64,000 nt of DNA from a virus: IMG/VR virus record IMGVR_UViG_3300023202_000102, positions 128,700 through 192,699 of that record; one strand, written 5' to 3'. Made by a program: the position numbers and the translations under genes. Positions 26,085 through 35,886 of the stretch are shown here, piece by piece. Every line of letters starts with the position of its first letter. The first letter of the stretch is position 1. Below the pieces are notes generated by a model. The model was given only the letters and a program-made list of their open reading frames with translations. It did no database searches and was not told where the DNA came from.

Positions 26085-27095
26085 ATGTCTTTGTTCGACA
26101 CTAAAGGTGAAATGAACGCCAGCTCTGTCAAGGACGCACTTAACACACTCGTTAGGTATGCATCTGTTCTTGAAGAGAACCAACCACACAACACCGCTCT
26201 CGCAGGTCAGCCACAGCTGAACGATGAGAAGCGTGACGAGCTTATTGCTCGCGCCATTATGACTCAGGAGGGCAAGCTTGCTCTCGCTCAGGCAATGGCT
26301 AACCCAATCCGCCGTAACCTCGATTACCAGGGAATTGCACGTCGTCTGCTCGTTGTAGACGCACTTCCACAGGGTGTCGATCCAAAGTACGAGCGCGATA
26401 TCGATGTTGCCGCAACCGTTGTTTCTTCTAACGGTACAGGCGGTGAGTCCCGTGTATTCGGTGACCGTATCGTAGTTCCAACCTTCGAGCTTTACTCTAA
26501 CCCAACCGTTAGAATCTCTGAGGTTCGGCGTCGTCGCTTCAACGTGATTGACCGTGCTGTGCAGAAGGCTCGTCAGGAGCTTATGGCACAGGAGGATGCA
26601 AACATCTTCGCTGCTGTTGACGCTGCATCTTCTGTTGAGAACGTTCTTCAGGACATCTCCGATGGTGGTCTCCTCAAGCGCGACCTCGTTGAGATCAAGG
26701 TTCAGATTGATCGTTGGGACCTTGTTACAACCAAGTTCTTCATGAACATCAATGAGTTCACCGACATCCTGAATTGGGGATCCGGTGGTGGCCAGGGACC
26801 AGGTGGTGGTGAAGTTGACCCAGTTACCCAGCGTGAGATTCTTCAGACAGGTCTTTACGCTCACATCTGGGGAGCAGACATCATGGTTTCCAAGATTGTT
26901 CCTCCAGGAACCGTCTACGGTGCAGCAGACCCAGAGTTCGTTGGTGTTATGCCTATCCGTCAGGACATCGAAGTTATCCCAGCTGATGAGCCAAAGCAGC
27001 TCAAGCTTGGATGGGTTGTCTCTGAGGAGATCGGAATTGGTATCGTGAACCCACGCGGTGTTGCAGCAGCTCGTAAGAGCGTTGTAGCTGGCTAA
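26085..27095 (+). CDS. Major capsid protein (HK97-type)
   Basis: This 336-residue protein looks like an HK97-fold capsid subunit. It has a helical N-terminal arm containing EGKLALAQAMANPIRRNLDY, a segment ARRLLVVDALPQGVDPKYERD, an E-loop-like beta region, and the P-domain pattern VPTFELYSNPTVRISEVRRR. The C-terminal part ends IGIGIVNPRGVAAARKS, as in many phage capsid proteins. There is no long N-terminal delta domain, consistent with a separate scaffold. Codon use is the most biased in the window, as expected for the most abundant protein. A strong terminator follows, and TTAGGAG precedes the start. Confidence 0.9.
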   Translation: MSLFDTKGEMNASSVKDALNTLVRYASVLEENQPHNTALAGQPQLNDEKRDELIARAIMTQEGKLALAQAMANPIRRNLDYQGIARRLLVVDALPQGVDPKYERDIDVAATVVSSNGTGGESRVFGDRIVVPTFELYSNPTVRISEVRRRRFNVIDRAVQKARQELMAQEDANIFAAVDAASSVENVLQDISDGGLLKRDLVEIKVQIDRWDLVTTKFFMNINEFTDILNWGSGGGQGPGGGEVDPVTQREILQTGLYAHIWGADIMVSKIVPPGTVYGAADPEFVGVMPIRQDIEVIPADEPKQLKLGWVVSEEIGIGIVNPRGVAAARKSVVAG

Positions 27096-27117
27096 TTCTA
27101 GTCACATATAGCAAAGG

Positions 27118-27144
27118 AGGCTGCGAGAAATCGCAGCCTTTTTT
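27118..27144 (+). terminator. Rho-independent terminator after capsid gene
   Basis: A perfect 8-9 bp stem (GGCTGCGA / TCGCAGCC) with a GAAA tetraloop is followed by six to seven T residues. It is the clearest terminator in the window. Confidence 0.95.
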
Positions 27145-27170
27145 GTATGCATTCTACGGCATTGTTGTGT

Positions 27171-27186
27171 ACCTCGTGCACGAGGT
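27171..27186. promoter_or_regulatory. 16-bp perfect palindrome ACCTCGTGCACGAGGT
   Basis: The palindrome lies between the capsid terminator and the start of the next gene at 27218. It has no T-run and no loop, so it looks more like a binding site for a dimeric protein than a terminator. It could overlap the promoter of the next transcription unit. No repressor gene is known here. Confidence 0.4.
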
Positions 27187-27217
27187 GCATTGTAATTAAT
27201 CAACAAAATGGTGAGTG

Positions 27218-28039
27218 ATGAAGCTACCTCTTGATGCCAAGATTTCAGTAATATCTAGAATAGCAAAGGACTTTGTAGATTGTGTCGAGAGCGAGTCTGT
27301 CCCAGCAGAGCTGACATACAGAACATTGTATGTTGATGGGGGTGTTGAGGAAACTCAGAAGGCCCGCATGGCTGCATTCGCGGAGTTGACTCCCAGTCCA
27401 ATAACAAAGTTTGCTTTTGACACCCGCCGAGTTGATCAAGAGGGTTCTCGTAATCCTCGAAAAAACTTACAATATTGGCACCGGTCTGATCAATTCATTG
27501 ATGAAGGTGATGAGAAAAGGCTCAAGACATTTGCTAAGCTAGCAAAGGTTTTGAACAAAATGAAGGACCGCCTCGGAACCTCTCCGGAATGGTTTGAGAG
27601 TTATTCACGACAGCTTTATGATAATGTCTTCAGAATTCTGAGGGTAAAAGAAGCTGACCTGGATATCTTTAGACCACAGATTTCTTATCTTGAGCAGCTA
27701 GTATTTGCTAGGTACAGACTATCTATGGAGAACTTGGAGAAGTACTCTGAGGAAAAGCTAGAAGAAAGACTCCTATCGAAAGATGAGGAGCTAATTGGAA
27801 GGTCTCTGTATCTTAAAGAGACACAAACAGAAGAGAGCGAGCTGGTTTCAAAATCTATGTCGAAAGAAGCGCCTCTTCAGACGGGAGGTCTCACTCAGGA
27901 GTCCATCGTCAATGCTATTTTTGGTGGACAATCTCTCCTGAAATCTGGAGATAAGAGCGTAGAGAGAACGATCACGATCACACTTAGGGATAACGTTATC
28001 GAGAAGGAAGCTGAAGAGAAAGACTCTGATAACGAATAA
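27218..28039 (+). CDS. Hypothetical protein downstream of capsid gene
   Basis: The start is ATG 27218 (GTG 27215 is adjacent and in frame). The 273-residue protein is helical and charged, with a Glu-rich segment at about residues 170-215 and a short beta-like end (RTITITLRDNVIEK). The family is not recognised. It starts a new unit after the capsid terminator and is followed by an AAGGAGGGG ribosome site for the next gene. A head-completion or connector role is possible by position only. Confidence 0.65.
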   Translation: MKLPLDAKISVISRIAKDFVDCVESESVPAELTYRTLYVDGGVEETQKARMAAFAELTPSPITKFAFDTRRVDQEGSRNPRKNLQYWHRSDQFIDEGDEKRLKTFAKLAKVLNKMKDRLGTSPEWFESYSRQLYDNVFRILRVKEADLDIFRPQISYLEQLVFARYRLSMENLEKYSEEKLEERLLSKDEELIGRSLYLKETQTEESELVSKSMSKEAPLQTGGLTQESIVNAIFGGQSLLKSGDKSVERTITITLRDNVIEKEAEEKDSDNE

Positions 28040-28048
28040 GGAGGGGAT

Positions 28049-28654
28049 ATGCCAGCGGTTGGTTTTGAAACTTGGTTTCCAAAAGAATGTCCCACGGTCT
28101 TTGTTGTCAAGAACATTGCCCCTGAAGGGAAAAGAATTAAGATCTTTGATTACCCTATCAAGAATGGAATGGAAAGAGATCTTATGACGATTCCTTATGT
28201 TTCAGAGGCTGACATTCGTCATGCGCTTCTAAAGGGTGAGCTTCTTACTAAGCTGCGTTCTGGTGAGGCTACTGTTATAGATTCTAATATTGATCTTATT
28301 CAGTTTGATGAGTGTCACAAGGCATTCTTACAGAGTGTGGGTATTACCAAAGGCCTTGAAGCTACTGGAGGAATCGCAGAGATTCCATACCTCTTCAAGC
28401 AGCAGGTTGAATTGTTTGGTGTAAAGAACAGCTCTAACAGAGTATTTACAACACCAGATGCATTCCTTAATGGTATGGTTAGTGGTAACGATTTTAGAAT
28501 TCAACCAAAACACAATGGTAGGGATTTGGTTGAAAACGTTGATTATTTTGTTGCTGAGAGTGGCGGCCCTGGCACCGGGTTTGACACAATCATTTTGAAC
28601 TTTTCCCCGAAGGCGAGGAGCGTGCTGGTAGCAGACTATGTAGTGGAGGCTTAA
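28049..28654 (+). CDS. Hypothetical virion-region protein
   Basis: This 201-residue alpha/beta protein starts MPAVGFETWFPKECPTVFVV and ends NFSPKARSVLVADYVVEA, a terminal beta segment often seen in phage structural proteins. AAGGAGGGG precedes the ATG. The family is not recognised. It opens the run of structural genes that leads into the fibres. Confidence 0.65.
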   Translation: MPAVGFETWFPKECPTVFVVKNIAPEGKRIKIFDYPIKNGMERDLMTIPYVSEADIRHALLKGELLTKLRSGEATVIDSNIDLIQFDECHKAFLQSVGITKGLEATGGIAEIPYLFKQQVELFGVKNSSNRVFTTPDAFLNGMVSGNDFRIQPKHNGRDLVENVDYFVAESGGPGTGFDTIILNFSPKARSVLVADYVVEA

Positions 28655-28655
28655 T

Positions 28656-29825
28656 ATGGCAACCACTCTAGACAATTTGCTAGACCAGTCGCTGGACATT
28701 GCTGGTACATGTGAACAACGAGACGATCTTGATGTCACTGAAGAATCTCTTCAGTTAGGTCAAGAGGTATCTGGTCAGCTTGGTAGTACAGCATCTATCT
28801 CAGGTATAGTTCCTAACATTGTCATTTCTGGCCTTACAGGGATGGTAGAGAACAGCGAGGGGAGGTTCTTGACAATCGAGGGTGCCTCTGATCCTGGAAA
28901 CAATGGAACCTTTTTGATAACTCAATACATCAGTCCAAGCACTGTTGTTGTAGAGAATGTTTTTGGTTTTGGTCCTGATGCAAATAATGGTTCTGTTATC
29001 TGGACAGAGAGGCAGCCATGGGTTGCACAGGATGACCATAACTACCATAGGTCTGACAGGGCTAACATCAAAGGTGTAGCTTTTGATGGGTCTGTACCAA
29101 CCTATTTCAGAGTGGACAATAAAATTGTTCCGGTTCCAGCAAATCTCGCAAATATTGCCGGTAAAACAACAGATGCAAAAGCACTTGTTGATAACCTGAA
29201 GTTTCAAACTCTTTCAGTATCTCCTGGAGATACGTTTATCACACTAACTTCAGTTGGAGATCTTAAGCACGCTGATGCTGTAGACACTACGGGCGTTCCA
29301 ATTTGGGACGGATATGATGCTGGAAATATCGGAGGTACTTTTGTAGCGATTCTAGATGACGATGGCTATGCAACAGAATTGACAGTTGCTCAAGATCAGC
29401 TTGGTGGAGCTATGCAGGGTTGGAGAATTATCGGCAGAACACGAGCCGGTGCATCAACATCTCCAAACTCTGTTGAAGTTGAGTTTAGGGCGGTTGAGCT
29501 TGGGGCTGAACTATCTACATCTGTACCTTATACTTGGGAATCTTCCCAACCATCAGAGATAGATTCAATCATAGGTTACAGAACCGGTATAGATGATTTA
29601 GACGAGAATGCTCTAAGAAAATTACTATTGTTTGGGGTAGTTTATGGCGGACAGTCTACCGGAGGAGGATCTGGACCTAGCGTTAATTTGCCATTACCTA
29701 CAGAGTATGGACAGTTCTTTTTCTCGCAAGATGGGGTTGAGTTCATTCCAGCAGTACCTGTAGTGAACGATGAAGGATTGATAATGGTAGATGAGAACGG
29801 CAAAGTCGTTGTGGTTGGTGTATAA
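28656..29825 (+). CDS. Putative virion structural protein
   Basis: This 389-residue beta-rich protein has a Gly/Val/Thr-rich middle, the pattern NIVISGLTGMVENSEGRFLT, and two Asp-Gly-Tyr tripeptides (IWDGYDAGN and DDDGYATE). The C-terminal end (VNDEGLIMVDENGKVVVVGV) has short beta hairpins. Its TAA overlaps the next ATG. The composition suits a fibre- or collar-associated protein, perhaps the adaptor for the following fibre. Confidence 0.65.
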   Translation: MATTLDNLLDQSLDIAGTCEQRDDLDVTEESLQLGQEVSGQLGSTASISGIVPNIVISGLTGMVENSEGRFLTIEGASDPGNNGTFLITQYISPSTVVVENVFGFGPDANNGSVIWTERQPWVAQDDHNYHRSDRANIKGVAFDGSVPTYFRVDNKIVPVPANLANIAGKTTDAKALVDNLKFQTLSVSPGDTFITLTSVGDLKHADAVDTTGVPIWDGYDAGNIGGTFVAILDDDGYATELTVAQDQLGGAMQGWRIIGRTRAGASTSPNSVEVEFRAVELGAELSTSVPYTWESSQPSEIDSIIGYRTGIDDLDENALRKLLLFGVVYGGQSTGGGSGPSVNLPLPTEYGQFFFSQDGVEFIPAVPVVNDEGLIMVDENGKVVVVGV

Positions 29826-32800
29826 TGGTAAATGCTTTTCATGGTAGACAAACAGTAGATCAGGGTATTCACGGATTGGCTGCGTTTGAATATGCAGACG
29901 AAGCCGCCCGTCTTGCTGCAGGACCATTTGAAACATACGATAGAAATAAAGTTGCAAGACAGCTTGATGATGATTCTTTCTGGATTCTAGTAGATGAAAC
30001 GGGACCAACATGGCAGAGTATTGGTACGGCAGCATCCCTCATTGATAGAATCAGTGTCATGCCTGGGGTCATTTCTGGAGGAATTCTTAGCGTTAATGGT
30101 GGAGATCCTGCAACCTTTGATATCTCTTCCGGCATTGGTTATATCGTAGATTTTTGGACAGACCCACTAAACCCAGTTGTTTCAGAGGTTACACTAGGAG
30201 GTACGGGTCTAGCTGTAACAAACCTTGCGACACAATCAGCTACATATATTCTTGTTGATGATACTAGCACTGTAATTCAACAAGGAATCTCACCAACCGC
30301 AGAAGAAAGAAGAAGGTACCTATATCTTGGACAGCTTGGTCACTCTAACAACACAACAATCGGTACGGCAGTTCCAACTCCTTCATATGCGTATTCCATA
30401 CGGCATGATTATGAAGACCTGACCGAAGCTATTGGAACCATTAACAATGGTGTTTTTGTAATTCCAAACGGCACCAACTTAAACATTAATAGATCTGATG
30501 GTTATTTGTTTTTCAGAGACTCTAATGTTGACAATAACGCTAGAGATCCAAACAACGTTGCCATAACAAGCCAAGCCCCATTAACATTTAGACTAAGAAC
30601 ACAAACTGGTAATGGTTCCACTAGTACGATTTTAGATGTTGGTAACTATGACAGTGCAGGAATAGTTACCGCGATAGCTGGTACTCAATATCAAAACTTT
30701 AGAGTTTACCAAATTCCATCAGGTAATACAGTTATACAATATGGTCAAAATCTATACCCCAACATTGATGATGCTGTTGATGCGCTTGGTACAGAGTCGT
30801 TTAGCGTACTATCTAGCCTGGTAGAGTCAGCAGCTTTAATTGGTGTTATTACCGCTTCATCTACAGCTGTAGATCTTTCCAACACCAGCCAGGCAAGGTT
30901 CTTTTCTGTTTCAAAATTTGGTGAGCTTACCTCTTCTGCTGGAGGTTCAGCAGTAACATCACACAGTCTTCTTACGGGTCTTGGTAATGATGATCATACA
31001 CAATACCTTCTTGTGGATGGTTCTAGAGCCATGTCTGGTGATTTAGACATGGACGGTTATGATATTGTTTCCGTTGGATTGGTAGATGGCGTTGATGTTT
31101 CCCTTCATGCTTCAAGGCACGAAACCGGAGGAGCAGATCCTTTAGATGGTTATCAGATAGATTTGGTTTATTCTCCAATCTCCTACTTGCCACCAATAAA
31201 TGATATCATTGGTGAACATATTGCTAGAATAGATGAGGCACTCACTGGGGCGATAGGAACAGGAGATGTTAATGGCCCAGCATCTTCTCTTGATAACGCA
31301 ATAGCTAGGTTTGATGGTAGTACGGGTAAGCTAATCCAAAACTCTGGTGTTACTCTTGAAGACAATGGTAACATTCTGTTTTCTGATACGCTATCAGCTG
31401 CTTTACTAAGACAGCTTGATACTACGGCTGCTTTTGCATCTAACTTCCAAATTTACGCACAGTCATCTACTGGAGGCGGCTCTGTTGGTGGTGATCTTAT
31501 TCTGGCATCAGGATCTGGTACATCAGCAAGTGGAGATATCGAACTAACAGTTGGATCTTCCGTAGCCTTAGCTCTCAATGATAATACGGTTTCAACCTTA
31601 TCCGCTGCTGGTGATGGTTATCTTGTAGCTTACAATCAGTCAGAAAACGCTGTTGAATATATTGATCCGATTACTGTTGGAGTAACTGATCATGGAGGTC
31701 TTACTGGCCTTGGTGATGATGATCATACACAATACTTACTGGTAAGTGGTACAAGGCCTATGTCTGGAAACCTAGACATGGGCTCCAATGATATTGTTTC
31801 CGTTGGCCTGGTGGATGGAGTTGATGTATCCGCTCATTCCACAAGACACGAGAACGGTGGAGCTGATGAAATCAATGTTGGTGGCTTGTCGGGACTTCTT
31901 GCAGACCCTCAGACACCTCTTGCACACGCATCCACGCATGAAAGTGGAGGTACCGATGCCCTTGATGGTTATCAAATAGATCTTGGGTACTCTCCGGTCA
32001 ACTACCTAGCACCTACCAATGATATTATTGGCGAGCACATTGCCAGAATTGATGAGGCCCTTGCAGGGGCCGTAAGTACGGGAGATGTTAACGGACCAGC
32101 ATCTAGCACAGATAATGCCATCACCAGATTTGACGGTGTAACGGGCAAGTTAATTCAAAACTCTTTGGTAACAATATCTGATACTGGTTCAATCACCCTT
32201 GATGCAACCGTTACATCTCCAATTATATCTCAAGCAGATGATGCCACCCCAGCTACAGCTGGTGATAGGTTGACAGTCCAGGCTCAGAATATGACCGGTG
32301 GAACCACAGTCGGTGGTGAACTTTGGCTCACATCAGGCTCTGGAACTACAGATGGTGATGTTGTTATCTTGACCGGTGGCAATCTTGCAATGCTGTTTGA
32401 TGAGGAAACGGCCACATCGTTCGCGGCAGCTGAAGACGGATACGTAGTTACATACAATGCTGTAAACAATGCGGTTGAATACTCTCCCCCTACTGAAACT
32501 AAGAGAATTGTTACAGTTGATTTTGCTTTGACAGAAGATGCTTTCAATTTCTCTCCATACTTTTTCACTTGGAGATCTACCGGATCTGATTCAACTACAG
32601 GCAAAAGATCAACCTCTGCATCCGGCATGTCAACGCCAAATGCTTGTAACCCTTATATAGTTCCATTTGACGCAACAATTACCAGAGCAATTTTAGTAGT
32701 TCGTGGGGTGGGTGTGCAGAATGGTTCTGTTACTTATCCAGTATCTTACAGGGCAGATCTTCTTGATGTAGGGTTTACTGGAAATACAAAGATTGCAGAT

Positions 32801-32998
32801 GTTGACTTCTCAATCTCTAACTCATTTACGGTTGGAACATTCTCCGTAGGTAACACTAACTTTAGAGGTGGAATGAGCATGAACCTTGATGTTGATGAAG
32901 GGGATACGCTGGGTTTGCAGTTTAACCACGGAGTTGGTGCATCAATCGCAGGCCAAACAAGAATGGCATTTGTTACCTTCGTACTAGAGGAAAGATAA
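29825..32998 (+). CDS. Repeat-containing fibre protein A
   Basis: This 1057-residue fibre has a distinct N-terminal domain (about 1-360), then two long repeats containing the motif DDDHTQYLL and the block DGVDVSxHxxRHExGGAD. That DDDHTQYL element is common in phage fibres. The repeat period is 243 codons: the segment DIVSVGLVDG recurs at 31061 and 31790. The C-terminal ~165 residues (from about 32503) form a beta-rich domain almost identical in layout to the end of the next fibre, sharing SISNSFTVGTF and a final VLEER. It is probably a trimeric surface fibre whose C-terminal domain contacts a receptor or forms the tip. Confidence 0.85.
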   Translation: MVNAFHGRQTVDQGIHGLAAFEYADEAARLAAGPFETYDRNKVARQLDDDSFWILVDETGPTWQSIGTAASLIDRISVMPGVISGGILSVNGGDPATFDISSGIGYIVDFWTDPLNPVVSEVTLGGTGLAVTNLATQSATYILVDDTSTVIQQGISPTAEERRRYLYLGQLGHSNNTTIGTAVPTPSYAYSIRHDYEDLTEAIGTINNGVFVIPNGTNLNINRSDGYLFFRDSNVDNNARDPNNVAITSQAPLTFRLRTQTGNGSTSTILDVGNYDSAGIVTAIAGTQYQNFRVYQIPSGNTVIQYGQNLYPNIDDAVDALGTESFSVLSSLVESAALIGVITASSTAVDLSNTSQARFFSVSKFGELTSSAGGSAVTSHSLLTGLGNDDHTQYLLVDGSRAMSGDLDMDGYDIVSVGLVDGVDVSLHASRHETGGADPLDGYQIDLVYSPISYLPPINDIIGEHIARIDEALTGAIGTGDVNGPASSLDNAIARFDGSTGKLIQNSGVTLEDNGNILFSDTLSAALLRQLDTTAAFASNFQIYAQSSTGGGSVGGDLILASGSGTSASGDIELTVGSSVALALNDNTVSTLSAAGDGYLVAYNQSENAVEYIDPITVGVTDHGGLTGLGDDDHTQYLLVSGTRPMSGNLDMGSNDIVSVGLVDGVDVSAHSTRHENGGADEINVGGLSGLLADPQTPLAHASTHESGGTDALDGYQIDLGYSPVNYLAPTNDIIGEHIARIDEALAGAVSTGDVNGPASSTDNAITRFDGVTGKLIQNSLVTISDTGSITLDATVTSPIISQADDATPATAGDRLTVQAQNMTGGTTVGGELWLTSGSGTTDGDVVILTGGNLAMLFDEETATSFAAAEDGYVVTYNAVNNAVEYSPPTETKRIVTVDFALTEDAFNFSPYFFTWRSTGSDSTTGKRSTSASGMSTPNACNPYIVPFDATITRAILVVRGVGVQNGSVTYPVSYRADLLDVGFTGNTKIADVDFSISNSFTVGTFSVGNTNFRGGMSMNLDVDEGDTLGLQFNHGVGASIAGQTRMAFVTFVLEER
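31061..32500 (+). repeat. Two long tandem repeats in fibre A
   Basis: The units begin at 31061 and 31790, 729 bases (243 codons) apart. Each holds a DGVDVS/RHExGGAD block, a GEHIARIDEAL helix-like segment, an ARFDG..GKLIQNS block and a D..HTQYLL element. Confidence 0.75.
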
Positions 32999-32999
32999 T

Positions 33000-35885
33000 A
33001 TGGCTATTAGAAATATCATAGTAGAACTAAGGAATACTACAGGTAGTACCATTACAATGGGTACTCTGAATATTTCTGCGGCCTCTAGTGAAATCATCTG
33101 GGATACTACTAACTATTCAGTTGGTGCAACCGACAACTTTGAGCAAGTTCTCTCCGATCCGGAAACCTTTAACGAGGCCATTGGTAATGGTGACCTGGTT
33201 ATGGAGATTGACAACGTAGATCAGTCTTCTGCCGATGCATGGGCTCAGTTTTATGAGCTTCAGATTTCCTTTACAGATGAGCGCATTAAGGATGAGTTTT
33301 CTATATTAAGACAGGAGGGTGAATCTACTCTTGGTCTTGATATTGAGGCTGGTGGAGATGTTAATGTAAACGGCAATGACATTACTAATGTTGGTCTGGT
33401 GGATGGGGTTGATGTGTCAGATCACTCGGCACGACATGAGAACGGTGGAGCCGATGAAATTTCTGTAGCTGGCCTTTCTGGTGTATTGGCGGATCCTCAG
33501 ACACCAGCGTCTCACGCAAGCACACACATCTCTGGTGGTGGAGATGAAATTGATGGCGACCAAATCGACATTGATTGGAATCCCACAAACTATACTCCAA
33601 CCACAACTCCGACAGAAGTAACATCACTCGATCACTTAACCGCACATCTTGCAGGTATTGATACCACCTTGGGTACAGTGGTTACAGATCACGGCGGACT
33701 TACTGGTTTATTGGACGATGACCATACTCAGTATCTTCTTGTAGATGGCACTCGTGCTATGTCAGGAAACCTGAATATGGGTACCAACAATATAACCAAT
33801 GTTGGTACTGTAGATGGGGTAGACGTATCGACCCACGCATCTCGTCATGAAAATGGTGGGGCAGACGAAATATCAGTCGCTGGCCTTTCTGGATTGCTAG
33901 CAGATCCACAAACTCCAACAGCTCACGCCTCGACCCATATCACATCTGGGTCTGATGAGATTGATGGTGATCAGTTAGATATTGACTTTACACCCTCTAA
34001 CTATACCCCAATCACAGCTCCCGCTGAGGTTACTGATTTAGATCATCTCAGCGCTCATTTGGCGGGCATTGACACAGCTCTTGGAACTGTGGTTACAGAT
34101 CACGGTGCCTTAACCGGCCTTGGAGATGATGATCACACTCAGTATTTGTTAGTGGATGGTACTAGGGCTATGTCCGGAGATTTGGACATGGGTACTAATG
34201 ACATTACCAATGTTGGTACCGTAGATGGTGTTGATGTTTCCACACACGCGGCGAGGCACGAAAACGGTGGAGCTGATGAAATCAATGTAGCCGGACTTTC
34301 CGGACTTCTTGCAGACCCTCAGACACCAACCTCTCATGCGAGCACTCACATCTCATCTGGATCTGATGAGATGGATGGTGACCAACTTGATATTGATTGG
34401 AACCCTTCCAATTATACTCCTACAACCTCTCCGACAGAGGTAACATCACTTGATCATCTTACTGCTCACTTAGCCGGTATTGATGCGGCGCTTGCCGGAT
34501 TCGGTACAGGAGATGTGGTAGGCCCAGCATCAGCTACAGACAATGCAATAGCGAGGTATGATGGTGGTACAGGCAAGCTAATCCAAAACTCAGGCGTTAC
34601 CATAGATGACTCTGGCAACATGAATCTTGGTGCTGGAAACATAACAACATCAGGTACTGTAGATGGTGTTGATGTTTCGGCTCATGGTTCTCGTCATTTA
34701 CCAGCAGGAGCAGATCCATTAACAACCGCCGCCCCTCCAGGAACGGCCGTCCAAATTGGAAATGCCGCTGCAGTGGGCACCGCAAATTCCTTTGCAAGAT
34801 CTGACCATGTTCATGCAGTTGCCGCAGGAACTCCTGTTAATGTTACTAAATCTGCAAACTCAGCCGGCGTAGCAGCAACGTTTGCACGATCAGATCACAA
34901 ACATGACATAACAACAGCCGCCGCAGTAGGTTTAAGTGCTAACTCTACAAATGCAGAGGGCGGTGCAACATCACTTGCAAGATCTAATCATACTCATGCT
35001 ATCGATGTAACAACAGGAACTCTTTCTACAGTTAATGCTGGAGATACTGCGGTTAATGGAACTGCAGCTGGTCTTGCGAGAAGGGATCACCAACATCCGG
35101 TAGCTACAGCTACAGCATCTACTCTTTCAGGATCTAATGCCGAGGGCGCTTCAACATCGCTTGCTAGGGCGGATCATAATCATGCCTTGGGTGGTACTGT
35201 TGGCGGAGATCTCTCTGGAACACTTCCAAACCCAACGGTTACAGATCTTACAATTTCTGGGGAGACGCACGGAGATGTTCTTTACAGGAATGCAACTAAT
35301 TGGGTAAGACTCGCTCCAGGAACCTCAGGTCAAGCATTGCTTACCCAAGGAGCGGCAGCTAACCCAATCTGGGGTGCCCCATCAGCAAATAAAGTAGTAA
35401 CAGTTGAGTTTGCTCTTGACGAGAATGTATCTAACTTCCAGCAGTATTTCTTTACTTGGAGAGGTACAGGATCAGACACTACCACAGGCAAGAGATCTGG
35501 AGCATCCTCTGGTATTCAAAATGCAAATGCGTGCACCCCATACCAAGTACCATTTGATGCAACCATCATTAGTGCGGTATTAACACTAAGAGGAGCTGGG
35601 GTTCAAAACGGTTCAGTAACCTATCCGGTAACGTTCCAAACAGATTTGTTTGAGCAAGGATTTACATCTGAATCAAAGATAGCTGATATTGATTTTTCAA
35701 TATCTAACTCATTTACAGTTGGAACATTTGCTCCAGCAGCCACCAACTTTAAAGGTACCACCAGCCTAAATATTGATGTGGATACTGGTGATATGCTTGG
35801 TCTTAAGTTTATCAATGGAACAGGAGCTAGCTTGGTTGGACAGCTAAGAAACGCCTTTGTAACACTGGTGTTGGAGGAGAGATAA
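33000..35885 (+). CDS. Repeat-containing fibre protein B
   Basis: This 961-residue fibre starts with a ~105-residue domain (VELRNTTGSTITMG... NGDLVMEIDNVDQSS) also present at the start of fibre C and, diverged, in the gene at 40841; it is probably the virion-binding domain. Three near-exact 137-codon repeats follow. Next comes a His-rich shaft of short units (SFARSDHVHAV, TFARSDHKHDI, SLARSNHTHAI and similar) whose paired His residues could bind metal along a trimeric shaft. The C-terminal domain (35390-35885) is the same type as the end of fibre A. The start is two bases after the previous stop. Confidence 0.88.
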   Translation: MAIRNIIVELRNTTGSTITMGTLNISAASSEIIWDTTNYSVGATDNFEQVLSDPETFNEAIGNGDLVMEIDNVDQSSADAWAQFYELQISFTDERIKDEFSILRQEGESTLGLDIEAGGDVNVNGNDITNVGLVDGVDVSDHSARHENGGADEISVAGLSGVLADPQTPASHASTHISGGGDEIDGDQIDIDWNPTNYTPTTTPTEVTSLDHLTAHLAGIDTTLGTVVTDHGGLTGLLDDDHTQYLLVDGTRAMSGNLNMGTNNITNVGTVDGVDVSTHASRHENGGADEISVAGLSGLLADPQTPTAHASTHITSGSDEIDGDQLDIDFTPSNYTPITAPAEVTDLDHLSAHLAGIDTALGTVVTDHGALTGLGDDDHTQYLLVDGTRAMSGDLDMGTNDITNVGTVDGVDVSTHAARHENGGADEINVAGLSGLLADPQTPTSHASTHISSGSDEMDGDQLDIDWNPSNYTPTTSPTEVTSLDHLTAHLAGIDAALAGFGTGDVVGPASATDNAIARYDGGTGKLIQNSGVTIDDSGNMNLGAGNITTSGTVDGVDVSAHGSRHLPAGADPLTTAAPPGTAVQIGNAAAVGTANSFARSDHVHAVAAGTPVNVTKSANSAGVAATFARSDHKHDITTAAAVGLSANSTNAEGGATSLARSNHTHAIDVTTGTLSTVNAGDTAVNGTAAGLARRDHQHPVATATASTLSGSNAEGASTSLARADHNHALGGTVGGDLSGTLPNPTVTDLTISGETHGDVLYRNATNWVRLAPGTSGQALLTQGAAANPIWGAPSANKVVTVEFALDENVSNFQQYFFTWRGTGSDTTTGKRSGASSGIQNANACTPYQVPFDATIISAVLTLRGAGVQNGSVTYPVTFQTDLFEQGFTSESKIADIDFSISNSFTVGTFAPAATNFKGTTSLNIDVDTGDMLGLKFINGTGASLVGQLRNAFVTLVLEER
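33372..34500 (+). repeat. Three 411-bp tandem repeats in fibre B
   Basis: The unit starts at 33372, 33783 and 34194, an exact 411-base (137-codon) period. Each encodes NDITNVG.VDGVDVS...RHENGGAD, LADPQTP, HASTHI, DEIDGDQ.DIDW.P and DDDHTQYLL. The copies differ mainly at silent and conservative positions. Confidence 0.85.
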
Positions 35886-35886
35886 T

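Noticed and set aside
26055-26864. A 269-codon minus-strand frame across the capsid gene
   Set aside because: It lies opposite the clear capsid protein and results from its biased codons.
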